Positions 25,318 to 34,417 of a stretch of DNA of 64,000 nt are shown here, piece by piece. The notes below the pieces were generated by a model, which worked only from the letters and a program-made list of their open reading frames with translations, did not search any database and had not been told where the DNA came from. Location: positions 1,774,001-1,838,000 of the forward strand of contig NZ_CP085442.1 of the NCBI RefSeq assembly GCF_023824195.1, read 5' to 3'. This DNA is from Priestia megaterium (GTDB lineage: Bacteria > Bacillota > Bacilli > Bacillales > Bacillaceae_H). The position numbers were made by a program, and so were the translations under genes. How positions within the stretch are numbered: position 1 is the first letter of the stretch; the number at the start of each line of letters is the position of its first letter.

Positions 25318-26766
25318 GTGATCAGTACCGACTTAAAACATATAAGCTCCCTAATTGATGGAGAAGAAATCGTTCGTTCAGGCATGAAAACAATGGATGT
25401 TACTAGTCCTTTTGACGGAAAAGTAGTAGGAACAGTTAGTTTAGCTACTCGTGAAGATGCAGAAAGAGCTATTGAAACAGCATATCGAGTATTCCACAAA
25501 ACAATGAAAGCCCTACCATCGTATCGACGTTCTGATATTCTTCGTAAAGTAGGAAAGTTGTTAGAAGAAAGAACAGAGGAATTTGCTCAAGTTTTAGCAT
25601 TAGAGGCTGGAAAGCCTATTCGTGACGGTCGAGGGGAAGTTGGAAGAGCTGTACAAGTATTGCTCTTCGCAGCTGATGAGGCTAAGAAAATCGAAGGTGA
25701 AGTTGTTCCAATGGATGCTGCTATTGGTGGAGAAAATCGGATTGGTATGGTTCGTCGTAATCCTATCGGAGTTATTTCAGCTATCACACCTTTTAACTTC
25801 CCATTAAACCTAGCTTTACATAAATTAGCTCCAGCCTTTGCCGCAGGCAATACAGTAGTATTAAAACCAGCAGGGAAAACACCACTTTCTTCTTACATGC
25901 TTGTTAAATTATTTGAGGAAGCTGGGTTACCTAAAGGGGCTTTAAACTTAGTAATTGGAAATGGTTCAGAAATAGGGGACGTGTTAGTAACAGATCCTCG
26001 TATCAGTAAGGTTACTTTTACAGGAAGTCCATCTGTAGGGATTAACCTTCGTCAAAAAGCCGGATTGAAAAAAGTAACATTAGAGCTGGGATCAAACTCT
26101 CCAAATATTATCTTTAATGATGGTGATGTAAACGAGGCAGCAAAAGGATTGGTTCGTGGAGCTTTTGCATTCTCAGGCCAAGTTTGTATCTCGGCTCAAC
26201 GAATTTATGTTCAGCGTGATGTGTATCAAAAATTCTTAGACCAGTACGTATCTTTAGTACAAGACTTAATTATTGGAGATCCAGTCGAAGAAAGAACGGA
26301 TATTGGTCCAATGATAACTGAAAAAGAAGCAATTCGAGCAGAAGAATGGATACGGGAAGCAAAAAAATCTGGTGCAAAGGTAGTCACTGGAGGAAATCGT
26401 GAGGGAACTTTACTAGAGCCTACGATTCTTGTAGATGTAACCCCTGAAATGAAGGTAGTGTGTCAGGAAACATTTGCTCCAATTGTTTCAGTTATTCCTT
26501 TTGATACTGAAGAAGAAGTTGTTGCTTTTGCTAATGATTCTGATTTTGGATTACAAGCAGGTGTATTTACTTCTGATATTAACCGTGCCATGCGTGTAGC
26601 TGACAGCCTAGAAACAGGAGGAGTTTGGATTAATGAGACTTCTACGTACCGTCAAGATAATTACCCTTATGGTGGCGTGAAATTAAGTGGAGTGGGAAAA
26701 GAAGGCGTGAAGTATGCAATTGAAGATATGACTGAAATTAAGTTTGTTGGAATTAAATTAACCTAA
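25318..26766 (+). CDS. NAD(P)-dependent aldehyde dehydrogenase
   Basis: This enzyme oxidises an aldehyde to an acid in the cytoplasm; 482 residues, full length. Catalytic residues are present: Asn160 in ITPFNFPLNL, Glu256 in LELGSN and Cys290 in SGQVCISAQR. GTG at 25318 is chosen because AAGGAGG lies 10 bases before it. The block GGENRIGMVRRNPIGVISAI is like that of the lactaldehyde, phosphonoacetaldehyde and sulfolactaldehyde dehydrogenase branch, hence probably a short polar aldehyde. The iron ADH gene follows after 12 bases, so the pair may interconvert alcohol, aldehyde and acid. Confidence 0.9.
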   Translation: MISTDLKHISSLIDGEEIVRSGMKTMDVTSPFDGKVVGTVSLATREDAERAIETAYRVFHKTMKALPSYRRSDILRKVGKLLEERTEEFAQVLALEAGKPIRDGRGEVGRAVQVLLFAADEAKKIEGEVVPMDAAIGGENRIGMVRRNPIGVISAITPFNFPLNLALHKLAPAFAAGNTVVLKPAGKTPLSSYMLVKLFEEAGLPKGALNLVIGNGSEIGDVLVTDPRISKVTFTGSPSVGINLRQKAGLKKVTLELGSNSPNIIFNDGDVNEAAKGLVRGAFAFSGQVCISAQRIYVQRDVYQKFLDQYVSLVQDLIIGDPVEERTDIGPMITEKEAIRAEEWIREAKKSGAKVVTGGNREGTLLEPTILVDVTPEMKVVCQETFAPIVSVIPFDTEEEVVAFANDSDFGLQAGVFTSDINRAMRVADSLETGGVWINETSTYRQDNYPYGGVKLSGVGKEGVKYAIEDMTEIKFVGIKLT

Positions 26767-26778
26767 GGAGGAAGGAAC

Positions 26779-27966
26779 ATGACAATTTCTTATTTTCGTA
26801 CAGCTGAAACATTAGTTACTGGATCTGGGTCTATTTCAAAAATAGGAGAAGAAGCTAAAAAGTTAAATGCAACAAAAGTAATTATTATTACAGATAAAGT
26901 CATTCGTCAGACGGGACTATTATCGAAAGTAATAAATCCTTTAGAAGAGGCTGGTTTGGCAACAGATATTATTGATGATGTAGTACCAGAGCCTCCTTTT
27001 GAGAATTTAGAACAAATGATTACTCAAATTGAAGGCAAAGGCTATGATCTTCTAGTTGGTGTAGGGGGAGGAAGTGCACTTGACATTGCCAAGGTCCTTT
27101 CTATCATGCTAACAAACAATGAAGATGTAAGAGATTTAGTCGGCATTGAGAAAGTGAAAAACCCAGGAGTGCCTACTATCTTAGTACCTACTACCTCTGG
27201 AACAGGTTCCGAGGTTACCTACAATGCTATTTTCACTGATATTCGTGACAAAGTTAAAAAGGGAATTGTAAGTCCATATTTACTTCCTAAAGTAGCGATT
27301 GTAGATCCAGAATTGACGTTAACCGTTCCCCCTTCAGTTACGGCAGCAACTGGAATGGATGCCCTTGTTCATGCGGTTGAATCCTACACAGCTATCCGTG
27401 CTGGCGAACTAACGGATGGAATTGCTTTACAAGCTATTAAGTTAATTTCTGGTTCGATACGTAAGGCTGTATACAATGGCAAAGATCTCAAAGCACGCGA
27501 GGATATGGCAATGGGAAGTCTACTGGCTGGTATTTCTCTTGGCAACGCTGGAGTAGGTGCAGTACATGCTTTAGCTTATCCACTTGGCGGTAAGTTTAAG
27601 GTCCCTCACGGCGTAGCAAACTCTCTTTTACTTCCATTTGTAATGAAATACAATGCCGTTGCAGATTTGGAGAAATTTGCAGAAGTAGCTAAAGCAATGG
27701 GAGAAAATGTAGATGGTCTTTCATTACGTGAGGCTGCAGATCGTGCTGTTCAAGCATTGGCACAGTTATCTAAAGATGTAGGTATTCCATCAAGCCTGAA
27801 GGAGGTGGGGGTCACAGCATCAGATATTTCAGATCTTGCAGAAGAGGCAAGCAAAATTGATCGTCTGCTTAATAATAATCCGCGATGGTTAACGGTAAAA
27901 GAGATTAAGAAGATTTATGAAGAAGCATATGGTTCAGTAGAGGTTCCAGCCTTAGCCACAACATAA
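26779..27966 (+). CDS. Iron-containing alcohol dehydrogenase
   Basis: This is a group III metal-dependent NAD(P) alcohol dehydrogenase, 395 residues. The cofactor motif GVGGGSALDIAK (residues 94-105) and the VPTTSGTGSEVT block are present. Metal ligands are Asp194, His198, His263 and His277 (DALVHAVESYT, AVHALAYPLGG, VPHG). AAGGAGGAAGG precedes the ATG. Together with the ALDH just upstream it would oxidise a short-chain alcohol or hydroxy-acid, or reduce the aldehyde. Direction and substrate cannot be read from sequence. Confidence 0.92.
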   Translation: MTISYFRTAETLVTGSGSISKIGEEAKKLNATKVIIITDKVIRQTGLLSKVINPLEEAGLATDIIDDVVPEPPFENLEQMITQIEGKGYDLLVGVGGGSALDIAKVLSIMLTNNEDVRDLVGIEKVKNPGVPTILVPTTSGTGSEVTYNAIFTDIRDKVKKGIVSPYLLPKVAIVDPELTLTVPPSVTAATGMDALVHAVESYTAIRAGELTDGIALQAIKLISGSIRKAVYNGKDLKAREDMAMGSLLAGISLGNAGVGAVHALAYPLGGKFKVPHGVANSLLLPFVMKYNAVADLEKFAEVAKAMGENVDGLSLREAADRAVQALAQLSKDVGIPSSLKEVGVTASDISDLAEEASKIDRLLNNNPRWLTVKEIKKIYEEAYGSVEVPALATT

Positions 27967-28016
27967 TTGAAAAGTATAGGTAAAATTTTTGTTCCATCAT
28001 ACTAGGAGGCAAGGAA

Positions 28017-28781
28017 ATGAGCTATTTCTCTGAGCTAGAAGGAAAAAAAATTCTGGTTGTGGGTGGAAGTAAGGGCATTGGGAAAGATATTGCCCTTGCT
28101 TTTGCCAAACTTAAAGCCGATGTTATCATCACCGGTAGAAATGAGGAAGACTTAAAAAAGGCTAGTGATGAAATTGGTGAATTCAATTCTAATTGTTCTT
28201 ACCTTACGGCTGATATTCAAAATGTGAACCAAATTTATACCATGATTGATCAGGCGTATGAACGATTAGGTGGAATTGATGTACTTATTAATAATGCGGG
28301 AGTTAACATTCCAAAACCTGCGCTGGAAGTTACCGAAGAAGATTGGGATCAAGTATTAGATACAAATTTAAAAGGCACCTTCTTTTGCTCTCAACGGGCC
28401 GGAAAGTATATGATTGAGCAAGGAAGAAAAGGAAGAATTATCAATATCGTTTCGCAAATGGCTTTTGTAGGTTATATTAAACGCGCAGCTTATTGTTCGA
28501 GTAAAGGTGGCGCAGTACAATTAACAAAAGCACTAGCTATTGAATGGGCTGATAAGCAAATCAAGGTGAACGCGGTGGCACCAACCTTCATAGAAACTGA
28601 CTTTACTAAAAAAATGTTTGACAACAAAGATTTTTATAATGATGTATTAAGTAGAATTCCATTAGGAACACTCGCTAAACCTAATGATGTGACAGGCGCC
28701 GTATTATTTTTGGCATCTGATATGGCTAGCTTTATTACAGGAGAAACAATCCGTGTCGACGGCGGATGGACTGCAATCTAA
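28017..28781 (+). CDS. Short-chain dehydrogenase/reductase (classical SDR)
   Basis: This is an NAD(P)-dependent oxidoreductase of 254 residues with the cofactor loop GGSKGIG, NNAG at 92-95, and the catalytic set Ser146, Tyr159 and Lys163 (YCSSK). The C-terminal FLASDMASFITGETIRVDGG is that of the FabG/gluconate 5-dehydrogenase-like group. AGGAGG lies before the ATG. It is the fourth gene of the racemase-ALDH-ADH run and probably acts on a polyol or hydroxy-acid intermediate. A large G-rich hairpin separates it from the next gene. Confidence 0.9.
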   Translation: MSYFSELEGKKILVVGGSKGIGKDIALAFAKLKADVIITGRNEEDLKKASDEIGEFNSNCSYLTADIQNVNQIYTMIDQAYERLGGIDVLINNAGVNIPKPALEVTEEDWDQVLDTNLKGTFFCSQRAGKYMIEQGRKGRIINIVSQMAFVGYIKRAAYCSSKGGAVQLTKALAIEWADKQIKVNAVAPTFIETDFTKKMFDNKDFYNDVLSRIPLGTLAKPNDVTGAVLFLASDMASFITGETIRVDGGWTAI

Positions 28782-28848
28782 GTTTCCAATGTTACCTTTA
28801 TCGTATCCTACCTAACTAGACTGATTTAAATATATGTAAAACTTAAAT

Positions 28849-28899
28849 AATCCCCCCTTGAGTAAACAGTCCCCCTCTCTGTTTATTTGAGGGGGGATT
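28849..28899 (+). terminator. Long hairpin between SDR and quinone oxidoreductase genes
   Basis: A 21-base arm beginning AATCCCCCCT and ending AAACAG pairs with CTGTTT...AGGGGGGATT through a few G-T and mismatched positions; the loop is 9 bases. No T-run follows. It could attenuate transcription into the next gene or block exonucleases. Confidence 0.6.
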
Positions 28900-28931
28900 A
28901 ATATTAGTAGGAAAATAGGAGGTTTTACTAA

Positions 28932-29936
28932 ATGTATGCAGTTATTGTTACTGATTATGGAGATACTGAAGTACTTAGATATCAACAGGTTGAGCAACCA
29001 AAACCAGGACTAAATCAGGTATTGATAAAAGTTGAGGCAACTAGCGTTAACTTCGCAGATATTAAGGCGCGATGTGGAAAAAAGGGGAAAGAATCCCTTC
29101 CTTTTATTCCCGGTCTCGATGTTACTGGAACAATTGTTGAAGTAGGAGAAGATGTAAAGGATTTTAAAATTAACCAACGTGTTATTGCATTTCCTCAAGG
29201 GGGATCTTATGCAGAGTATGTTATTGCTAATACTGATTTAACTTTTTTAATTCCGGAAAAGTTGGATTTTGTAACCGCAGGCGCTTGCCCAATTGTTTCT
29301 TTTACGGCTCATAAGTTGCTATATGATATAGGACGAATCATGCTTGGTGAAACAGTTTTAGTTCATGCAGCTGCTGGAGGAATTGGTACCACGGCTATCC
29401 AACTGGCTAAAATTTTAGGAGCAGGTAAAGTTATTGGAACTGTGAGTAAGGAAGAAAAAGTATCTGCTGCCCGTCAAGCTGGAGCAGATTATGTATTTAA
29501 CACCTCTAAAAGGAATTTTGTTCAGGATGTCCTAGAGATTACAGAAGGAGAAGGAGTAGATTTAACATTAGATTCTATTGGGGGAAGAGTAACTGAAAAC
29601 AGTTTATTATGCCTAGCGAGATATGGCAGAATAGTTCACTTTGGAAATGCTAGTGGTGAAACTGCTAATATCCAAACAAAAGATCTTCATGCTAGTTGTC
29701 GATCCATATTAGGATTTAGTTTAGGCACAACCAGAAAATATCGACCTTATCTTTTACGTGATACTGCTGAAAAAGTACTGGGTTATATAGAAAGTGGGAA
29801 ATTAAAAATCACTATTGGAAATCAATTTCCCCTTAAAGAGGCTAAAATTGCCCAAGAATTAATGGAGTCTAGAAACAGCATAGGTAAAATTCTTTTAATT
29901 CCACCCTCTTCCAGTCTAAATCAAACTAAAGAATAA
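28932..29936 (+). CDS. Zinc-free quinone oxidoreductase (MDR family)
   Basis: This NADPH-dependent medium-chain reductase has 334 residues and resembles QorA/zeta-crystallin. Present are the N-terminal VLIKVEATSVNFADIKAR, the nucleotide fold VLVHAAAGGIGTTAIQLAK (residues 137-155), and the C-terminal GKILLIPPSS. No structural-zinc cysteine cluster is present, as expected for this branch. TAGGAGG precedes the ATG. Last gene of the run. It may reduce an enone or quinone intermediate; its part in the pathway is not evident. Confidence 0.9.
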   Translation: MYAVIVTDYGDTEVLRYQQVEQPKPGLNQVLIKVEATSVNFADIKARCGKKGKESLPFIPGLDVTGTIVEVGEDVKDFKINQRVIAFPQGGSYAEYVIANTDLTFLIPEKLDFVTAGACPIVSFTAHKLLYDIGRIMLGETVLVHAAAGGIGTTAIQLAKILGAGKVIGTVSKEEKVSAARQAGADYVFNTSKRNFVQDVLEITEGEGVDLTLDSIGGRVTENSLLCLARYGRIVHFGNASGETANIQTKDLHASCRSILGFSLGTTRKYRPYLLRDTAEKVLGYIESGKLKITIGNQFPLKEAKIAQELMESRNSIGKILLIPPSSSLNQTKE

Positions 29937-30111
29937 ATTTTCTATTTGAATAAGTCCAGTTTAGAATTTATAGATAATACAAGGTGGGGGACTCTCCTGT
30001 TAAGAAAAAGGTGTGCAGTGACGTTATGATCTCTTTATATTGGACTCAATATATCTTATTAAGAGTAAGCATCTTTTATCTTTTATTATAAAAAAGACAA
30101 GTAAATAGTAA

Positions 30112-30360
30112 TTATATAACGGTAACGGGGAGATTATTTTTCCAAAATACTCGTGACATTGCAATCTTTGCCTGGTCTTCATCTGGACCGTGAACTTCTA
30201 TTTTAAACGTTTGTGAGTCAAGTACAGCATAGGTTAGACAAAGCATACTTTTTGCGTCTATATTTTTGTTATCTGTCCTTATTACAATACTTGAATCAAA
30301 CTTATTAGCTGTATCATTAATTTCTACTAATACTTTAGCTAAAGCTTTATTTAAAGTCAT
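30112..30360 (-). CDS. HPr/Crh-like protein lacking the His15 region
   Basis: The 82-residue product aligns with the PTS phosphocarrier HPr and its regulatory paralogue Crh from helix 1 onward. ANKFDSSIVIRTDNKNIDAK matches HPr ASKFDSDIQL...VNLK, and KSMLCL keeps the regulatory serine as Ser38, equal to HPr Ser46. The GIHARP segment with His15 is absent: the protein starts at MTLNKALAKV, and TAGGAGTG at correct spacing supports this start. It therefore cannot carry phosphate from enzyme I, but might still be modified at the serine and touch CcpA. The ends of the first strand are missing, so the fold may differ. It is convergent with the quinone oxidoreductase gene and lies inside the catabolic locus. 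Confidence 0.7.
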   Translation of the reverse strand: MTLNKALAKVLVEINDTANKFDSSIVIRTDNKNIDAKSMLCLTYAVLDSQTFKIEVHGPDEDQAKIAMSRVFWKNNLPVTVI

Positions 30361-30417
30361 ATTTTCACTCCTAAATAGATATTGTAGATCTACAAATAAA
30401 TAAAGAAATGATACTAA

Positions 30418-30470
30418 TAAACAGTCCTTTATGTATTCTCTTCTTTTCTACATAAAAGACTGTTTTCTTT
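30418..30470 (+). terminator. Terminator-like inverted repeat upstream of the LacI gene
   Basis: AAACAGTCCTTTATGTA / TACATAAAAGACTGTTT (one mismatch) followed by TTTCTTTT. It would stop read-through into the second lacI gene. Confidence 0.75.
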
Positions 30471-30702
30471 TAAGTAAAGACCAGCAATATTTACCTTGAA
30501 AATTAGGAATTACTTACACGAATAAATTATTGAACTGTTCTTTTGAATAAATATATTACAAAGGATAAGAAAATAAAAATACAAAAAGTGTATCGGTAAG
30601 CATAATTAAAATGTATTTCTGTATATTGCTCTGAAAAATTAAAATAAAAAGGTACCTGCAACTTAAATTTTCTTAAAGAAATTATTTTTAGGAGGTACTG
30701 AT

Positions 30703-31716
30703 TTGAAGAAAACAAAAGTGAATTCAATGGAGGTTGCTAAGCTAGCCGGAGTTTCCCAATCAACAGTCTCACGTGTTTTTAGTTCTAGAGGAACTGTATC
30801 TGAGAAAACACGCAATCGTGTATGGGAAGCAGCTGAAGAGTTAGGTTATCGTCCGAATGCTCTGGCCAGGGGATTAATTATGAATGAAACAAAAATGATA
30901 GGTGTCGTGGTTAGAGATAAACAAAACTTGCTATACCCAGAAATCTTAGATAAGTTTTCGAAGGGGTTGCGTGAAAAAGGCTATTATGTTCTTTTTTCTT
31001 ATGTGGAAAATGATGAGGTGCAACAAGATGATGTCTTTCAATTTCTCGAATACAACGTAGATGGTGTAATTGCAGTGGATGTTTCATTATCTTCAGCTAC
31101 TGTCTTAAACCTTTCAAAATCTAACATACCGATTATATTCTTTAATCGTTACAATAAAGATTTTTCTGGTTCTTATCATTTTATAGGTTGTGATAACTAT
31201 TCAGCTGGTAAATATATTGGAGAGTACTTAATTAGACAAAATCATAATCGGTATGCTTATATTTCAGGTCATTTGATTGACGGAATAGAGGATTATTGTA
31301 AAAACGGTTTCTGCGACTCACTTCAACAACATGGTAAAGAAGCCGTTATTACTTTAGAAGATCATACATATGAAGGGGGGTATAGAGCTGCCTTACGAGT
31401 ATTGAATTGTGATTCCCCTTCAGACGCTATATTTTGTGCTAATAACATTATGGCATTCGGAGCAATCGATGCCATTAAAACTTTAGGATTATCAATACCT
31501 AAAGATGTATCAATTGTAGGAATGCACGATTCTATTATGGCCTCATGGGGACGGTATTCTTTAACAACGTGGCACCAACCATTAGATGAGATGATTGATT
31601 TAACAATTAACACATTATTAAATAACATTGAGGGGAAAGTTAAAACTTTTGTTTCTACTCTGCTCTGTGGAACATTAGTAAAAAGAAGCTCAGTAAGAAT
31701 TTCATTAGAGACATGA
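30703..31716 (+). CDS. LacI-family regulator of the catabolic locus
   Basis: This is a 337-residue regulator with the LacI HTH (MEVAKLAGVSQSTVSRVFSS, residues 9-28), the hinge RPNALARGL, and an effector-binding domain. The start is TTG at 30703, with AGGAGGT 6 bases before. A terminator follows. It lies directly upstream of the Ldh2-type dehydrogenase, epimerase and CitMHS genes, so these are its probable targets, jointly with the LysR protein whose motif recurs at 31869. The ligand is unknown; the effector domain resembles those that bind sugars or sugar acids. Confidence 0.9.
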   Translation: MKKTKVNSMEVAKLAGVSQSTVSRVFSSRGTVSEKTRNRVWEAAEELGYRPNALARGLIMNETKMIGVVVRDKQNLLYPEILDKFSKGLREKGYYVLFSYVENDEVQQDDVFQFLEYNVDGVIAVDVSLSSATVLNLSKSNIPIIFFNRYNKDFSGSYHFIGCDNYSAGKYIGEYLIRQNHNRYAYISGHLIDGIEDYCKNGFCDSLQQHGKEAVITLEDHTYEGGYRAALRVLNCDSPSDAIFCANNIMAFGAIDAIKTLGLSIPKDVSIVGMHDSIMASWGRYSLTTWHQPLDEMIDLTINTLLNNIEGKVKTFVSTLLCGTLVKRSSVRISLET

Positions 31717-31790
31717 GCAAAAGTGTCATGTTTATTGAGGGGCTTAAAGGAACATATATTAATTCATATTAAACAGGTATTGAAATAATG

Positions 31791-31826
31791 AAAGGCCATG
31801 CTTTTTATGAAGAAAGCATGGCCTTT
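31791..31826 (+). terminator. Terminator of the second lacI gene
   Basis: AAAGGCCATGCTTT / AAAGCATGGCCTTTT, 14-bp stem, 8-base loop and T-rich tail. Confidence 0.9.
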
Positions 31827-31868
31827 TATTATTTTTAAAATGAGAACCTTAAGTAGAGGGCTAAAGTT

Positions 31869-31900
31869 TAGTTATTTATTTTTTGTATGGTCAGCTATGG
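31869..31900. promoter_or_regulatory. Shared 32-bp regulatory motif, copy 3 (before the ldh-like gene)
   Basis: The motif starts TAGTTATTTA and ends ATGGTCAGCTATGG. It is aligned without gaps to copy 2 (about 21 of 32 identical). It is the weakest copy, so the match should be scored statistically. Confidence 0.5.
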
Positions 31901-32004
31901 TTTATTTGTATTTTATTTATATCTAAAACTAGTTTACGATTTATTTAGATAGCCTAAGCAAGTAGTTAAATTGATAGATAACATAAGGAGGTAACTACAC
32001 TCCA

Positions 32005-32025
32005 ATGAAAGCCCTATCACTTTAA
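32005..32025 (+). CDS. Possible leader peptide (6 codons)
   Basis: ATG AAA GCC CTA TCA CTT TAA reads MKALSL. It lies 12 bases after a perfect AAGGAGGT (31985-31992) that serves no other gene. A short translated leader upstream of the ldh-like gene is possible; equally the ribosome site may be fortuitous. Confidence 0.3.
   Translation: MKALSL
32006..32019 (+). promoter_or_regulatory. cre-like site before the ldh-like gene
   Basis: TGAAAGCCCTATCA matches the cre consensus at 13 of 14 positions, but the central CG is CC, which usually weakens binding. Confidence 0.4.
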
Positions 32026-32082
32026 AGGTTTTATGTCTAGAGAAACTAAGTTGCTAACGAACATGACTGGAGGAAATGTATT

Positions 32083-33162
32083 ATGAGTGCAAACTTGGCT
32101 AAAGCGACTATTAATTATAAGGACTTAATTGATGTTGCATCAAAACTATTTGAAGGAGAAGGATTGAGCAATGCTGATGCAAATATAATCGCTGAAGATC
32201 TTGTGGCAGCAAATTTACGTGGTTTAGATTCTCACGGAATTTCACGTATTCCTATGTACCTAGAGCGTATTAGACGTAAAGTTGTAAATCCACAACCGAA
32301 TATTACTATTAAGAATATTACACCCGCAGTCTCTTTAGTTGATGGAGACGATGGGATGGGATTCCTTGCTGCGCATAAGGCAATGGATGAAGCAGTTAGG
32401 TTAGCAAAACAGAGTGGGATTGGTCTTGTTGGTGTTCGTCGAAGTACACATTATGGAATGGCAGCTCTTTATGTAAAGCAAGCAATTGAAGCAGGTTATA
32501 TCTCACTTGCTTATACCAACTCTTCACCTGCCATTCCACCTTGGGGAGGAAGAAGTACTTTTCTTGGAGCTAGTCCATTTGCAGCTGGTGTTCCAGGTGG
32601 AAAGGAAGTACCATACGTGTTAGATATGGCTATGACTGTTATTGCACGTGGTAAGATTCGTCTTGCTGCTACTCATGGGGAGCCTATTCCACCTGGATTA
32701 GCACTTGATTCAGAAGGAGCACCAACGACGGATGCAAAGAAAGCATTTGAAGGTGTTTGTCTACCATTTGGTGGAGCTAAGGGTTCTGCTCTTGCCATGT
32801 TAATGGATTTACTTGCGGGAGTTCTTACAGGTGCAAATTATGCAGGAGAGGTAAAAAGCCTTTACTTTGATCATTCTGAACCACAAAATGTTGGTCATCT
32901 TTTCGTAGCGATCCGCCCAGATCTTTTTGTGCCACAAGAAGAATTTGAAGATAGAATGGATAATTTCGTTAATAAAACTAAAGAGGTACCATTAGCACAA
33001 GGATTTGATGAAATCTTAATTCCTGGTGAACCAGAGGAACGGACAGCTATCCAACGCTTGAAGAATGGTATCCCATTGACTTCCGAAGTAATTCAAAGTC
33101 TTTGTGAAGAGGGAACTCGACAAGGAATAGACCTCTCTTCCATTTTCGATAATGCTAAATAA
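32083..33162 (+). CDS. Ldh2-type malate/L-lactate (hydroxy-acid) dehydrogenase
   Basis: This is an NAD(P)-dependent 2-hydroxyacid oxidoreductase of the Ldh_2 (YlbC/ComC/YiaK) family, 359 residues, not of the Rossmann type. Family marks are LRGLDSHGISRIPMYLERI near residue 46, the catalytic-His segment RRSTHYGMAALY, VLDMAMTVIARGKI, and FGGAKGSALAMLMDLLAG. TGGAGGAA precedes the ATG. Members oxidise malate, lactate, ureidoglycolate, sulfolactate or diketogulonate. It follows the LacI gene and leads the epimerase and CitMHS genes. Substrate is not assigned. Confidence 0.9.
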   Translation: MSANLAKATINYKDLIDVASKLFEGEGLSNADANIIAEDLVAANLRGLDSHGISRIPMYLERIRRKVVNPQPNITIKNITPAVSLVDGDDGMGFLAAHKAMDEAVRLAKQSGIGLVGVRRSTHYGMAALYVKQAIEAGYISLAYTNSSPAIPPWGGRSTFLGASPFAAGVPGGKEVPYVLDMAMTVIARGKIRLAATHGEPIPPGLALDSEGAPTTDAKKAFEGVCLPFGGAKGSALAMLMDLLAGVLTGANYAGEVKSLYFDHSEPQNVGHLFVAIRPDLFVPQEEFEDRMDNFVNKTKEVPLAQGFDEILIPGEPEERTAIQRLKNGIPLTSEVIQSLCEEGTRQGIDLSSIFDNAK

Positions 33163-33180
33163 TAAAATACCTTATTTAGT

Positions 33181-33203
33181 GCCGGCCTTATCACAAGGTC
33201 GGC
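33181..33203 (+). terminator. Hairpin after the ldh-like gene
   Basis: GCCGGCCTT / AAGGTCGGC stem with one G-T pair and a 5-base loop. No T-run follows directly. Confidence 0.5.
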
Positions 33204-33354
33204 AACCACTATATTAAATTAATGCTTAGATGAAAAATTACAATATTTTGCTTATATAAATTCCATGGTTTTTTAGTGTTTATACCACATGAATATTTCT
33301 GAATATTTAGTTACTTTTTATTTAAAGTTATTTGTTAAGGAGATGCTAGAGAAA

Positions 33355-34176
33355 ATGAAGTTGGCTTATCCGTTTTTAACCGAGGAAACCGAAAAAAAAT
33401 TACTTGGCTTTAAAGGTAATATGGAAGAGGTTTTTCCGACTCTTAAGGATCTAGGATACATAGGTATAGAACCACTAATTCGTAATCCTAGAAAAATTAA
33501 TACCTTATTATTTACTAAATTGGTTGATAAGTACAATTTGGAGATTGCTGCTATAGGAACAGGACCAATTGTGAGTGATGATCAACTTACTTTTACCTCA
33601 AACTCTGCAAATAAAAGGAAAGCAGCAATAGATAGAGCAAAAGAAGTTGTAGAATTTGCCTCTTTATTCGACTGTCCAATTAATATTGGGAAATTAAGAG
33701 GTGATATTCATAAAGATCAACCGGAACAATCATGGCTTTGGCTGCGTGAAGGCATTGAGCAAGTATGTGAACATGCTGACAAATATAAAGTTAAAGTGGC
33801 ACTCGAACCTCAGAACAGAAAAGTCATAAATAATTTAAATACTACTCAAGAAGCACTAACATTTATTCAAAAAACAAACATGGCAAACCTTAAGCTTATG
33901 CTTGATATATACCATATGTATATCGAAGATCAGTCTATTGAAGAAAGCCTCGTAGCTGCTAAAGATTACTTTATTTATATTCATATAGCTGATCATAACC
34001 GAAAAGCTCCTGGAAAAGGTAACCTTGGCTTCAATAAGATATTTCAGGTCTTAAAAGAGTTGAATTATGGAGGGTTTATAACACCTGAAATTCTTCAAGA
34101 ATTAAGTAGTTATGAAGAGGCAAAATCTGCGTCCAATTACTTATCAACACTTAATCTTGAAGAAAATATCATTTAA
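33355..34176 (+). CDS. Sugar-phosphate isomerase/epimerase-like TIM barrel
   Basis: This is an AP-endonuclease-2 type TIM barrel (xylose isomerase-like). Putative metal ligands sit at the strand ends: Glu in VALEPQNR, Asp in MLDIYHMY, His in YIHIADHNR and Glu in FITPEIL. Length of 273 residues fits hydroxypyruvate isomerase and tagatose/ribulonate epimerases. The ATG at 33355 is taken because AAGGAG lies 12 bases upstream; the upstream ATG at 33343 abuts the ribosome site. A longer frame reaches back to 33289. It would interconvert a keto sugar or keto-acid in the same pathway as the ldh-like enzyme. Confidence 0.82.
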   Translation: MKLAYPFLTEETEKKLLGFKGNMEEVFPTLKDLGYIGIEPLIRNPRKINTLLFTKLVDKYNLEIAAIGTGPIVSDDQLTFTSNSANKRKAAIDRAKEVVEFASLFDCPINIGKLRGDIHKDQPEQSWLWLREGIEQVCEHADKYKVKVALEPQNRKVINNLNTTQEALTFIQKTNMANLKLMLDIYHMYIEDQSIEESLVAAKDYFIYIHIADHNRKAPGKGNLGFNKIFQVLKELNYGGFITPEILQELSSYEEAKSASNYLSTLNLEENII

Positions 34177-34385
34177 AAATCAATACTCTGAAACACGTTA
34201 GATGTAAATGTTTTAATTGAGCATACTCATTAAGCATACGAATAGGTGCAGGGCAGGCTAATTATGGCCCAATTTTAATTGAAAAATCATCGATGAGGAG
34301 AGCTTCTATTTGAAAAGGGAGTATCAATACTTTATTTAACATTGATGCTTCTTTTCTAATGCAAATATATAACATTGGAAATAAT

Positions 34386-34399
34386 TGAAAGCGTATACA
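34386..34399 (+). promoter_or_regulatory. cre site before the CitMHS transporter gene
   Basis: TGAAAGCGTATACA matches the cre consensus at 13 of 14 positions, 18 bases before the ATG. CcpA control of citM-type genes is known in B. subtilis. Confidence 0.65.
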
Positions 34400-34417
34400 A
34401 ATGTAAGGGGGATTAAA

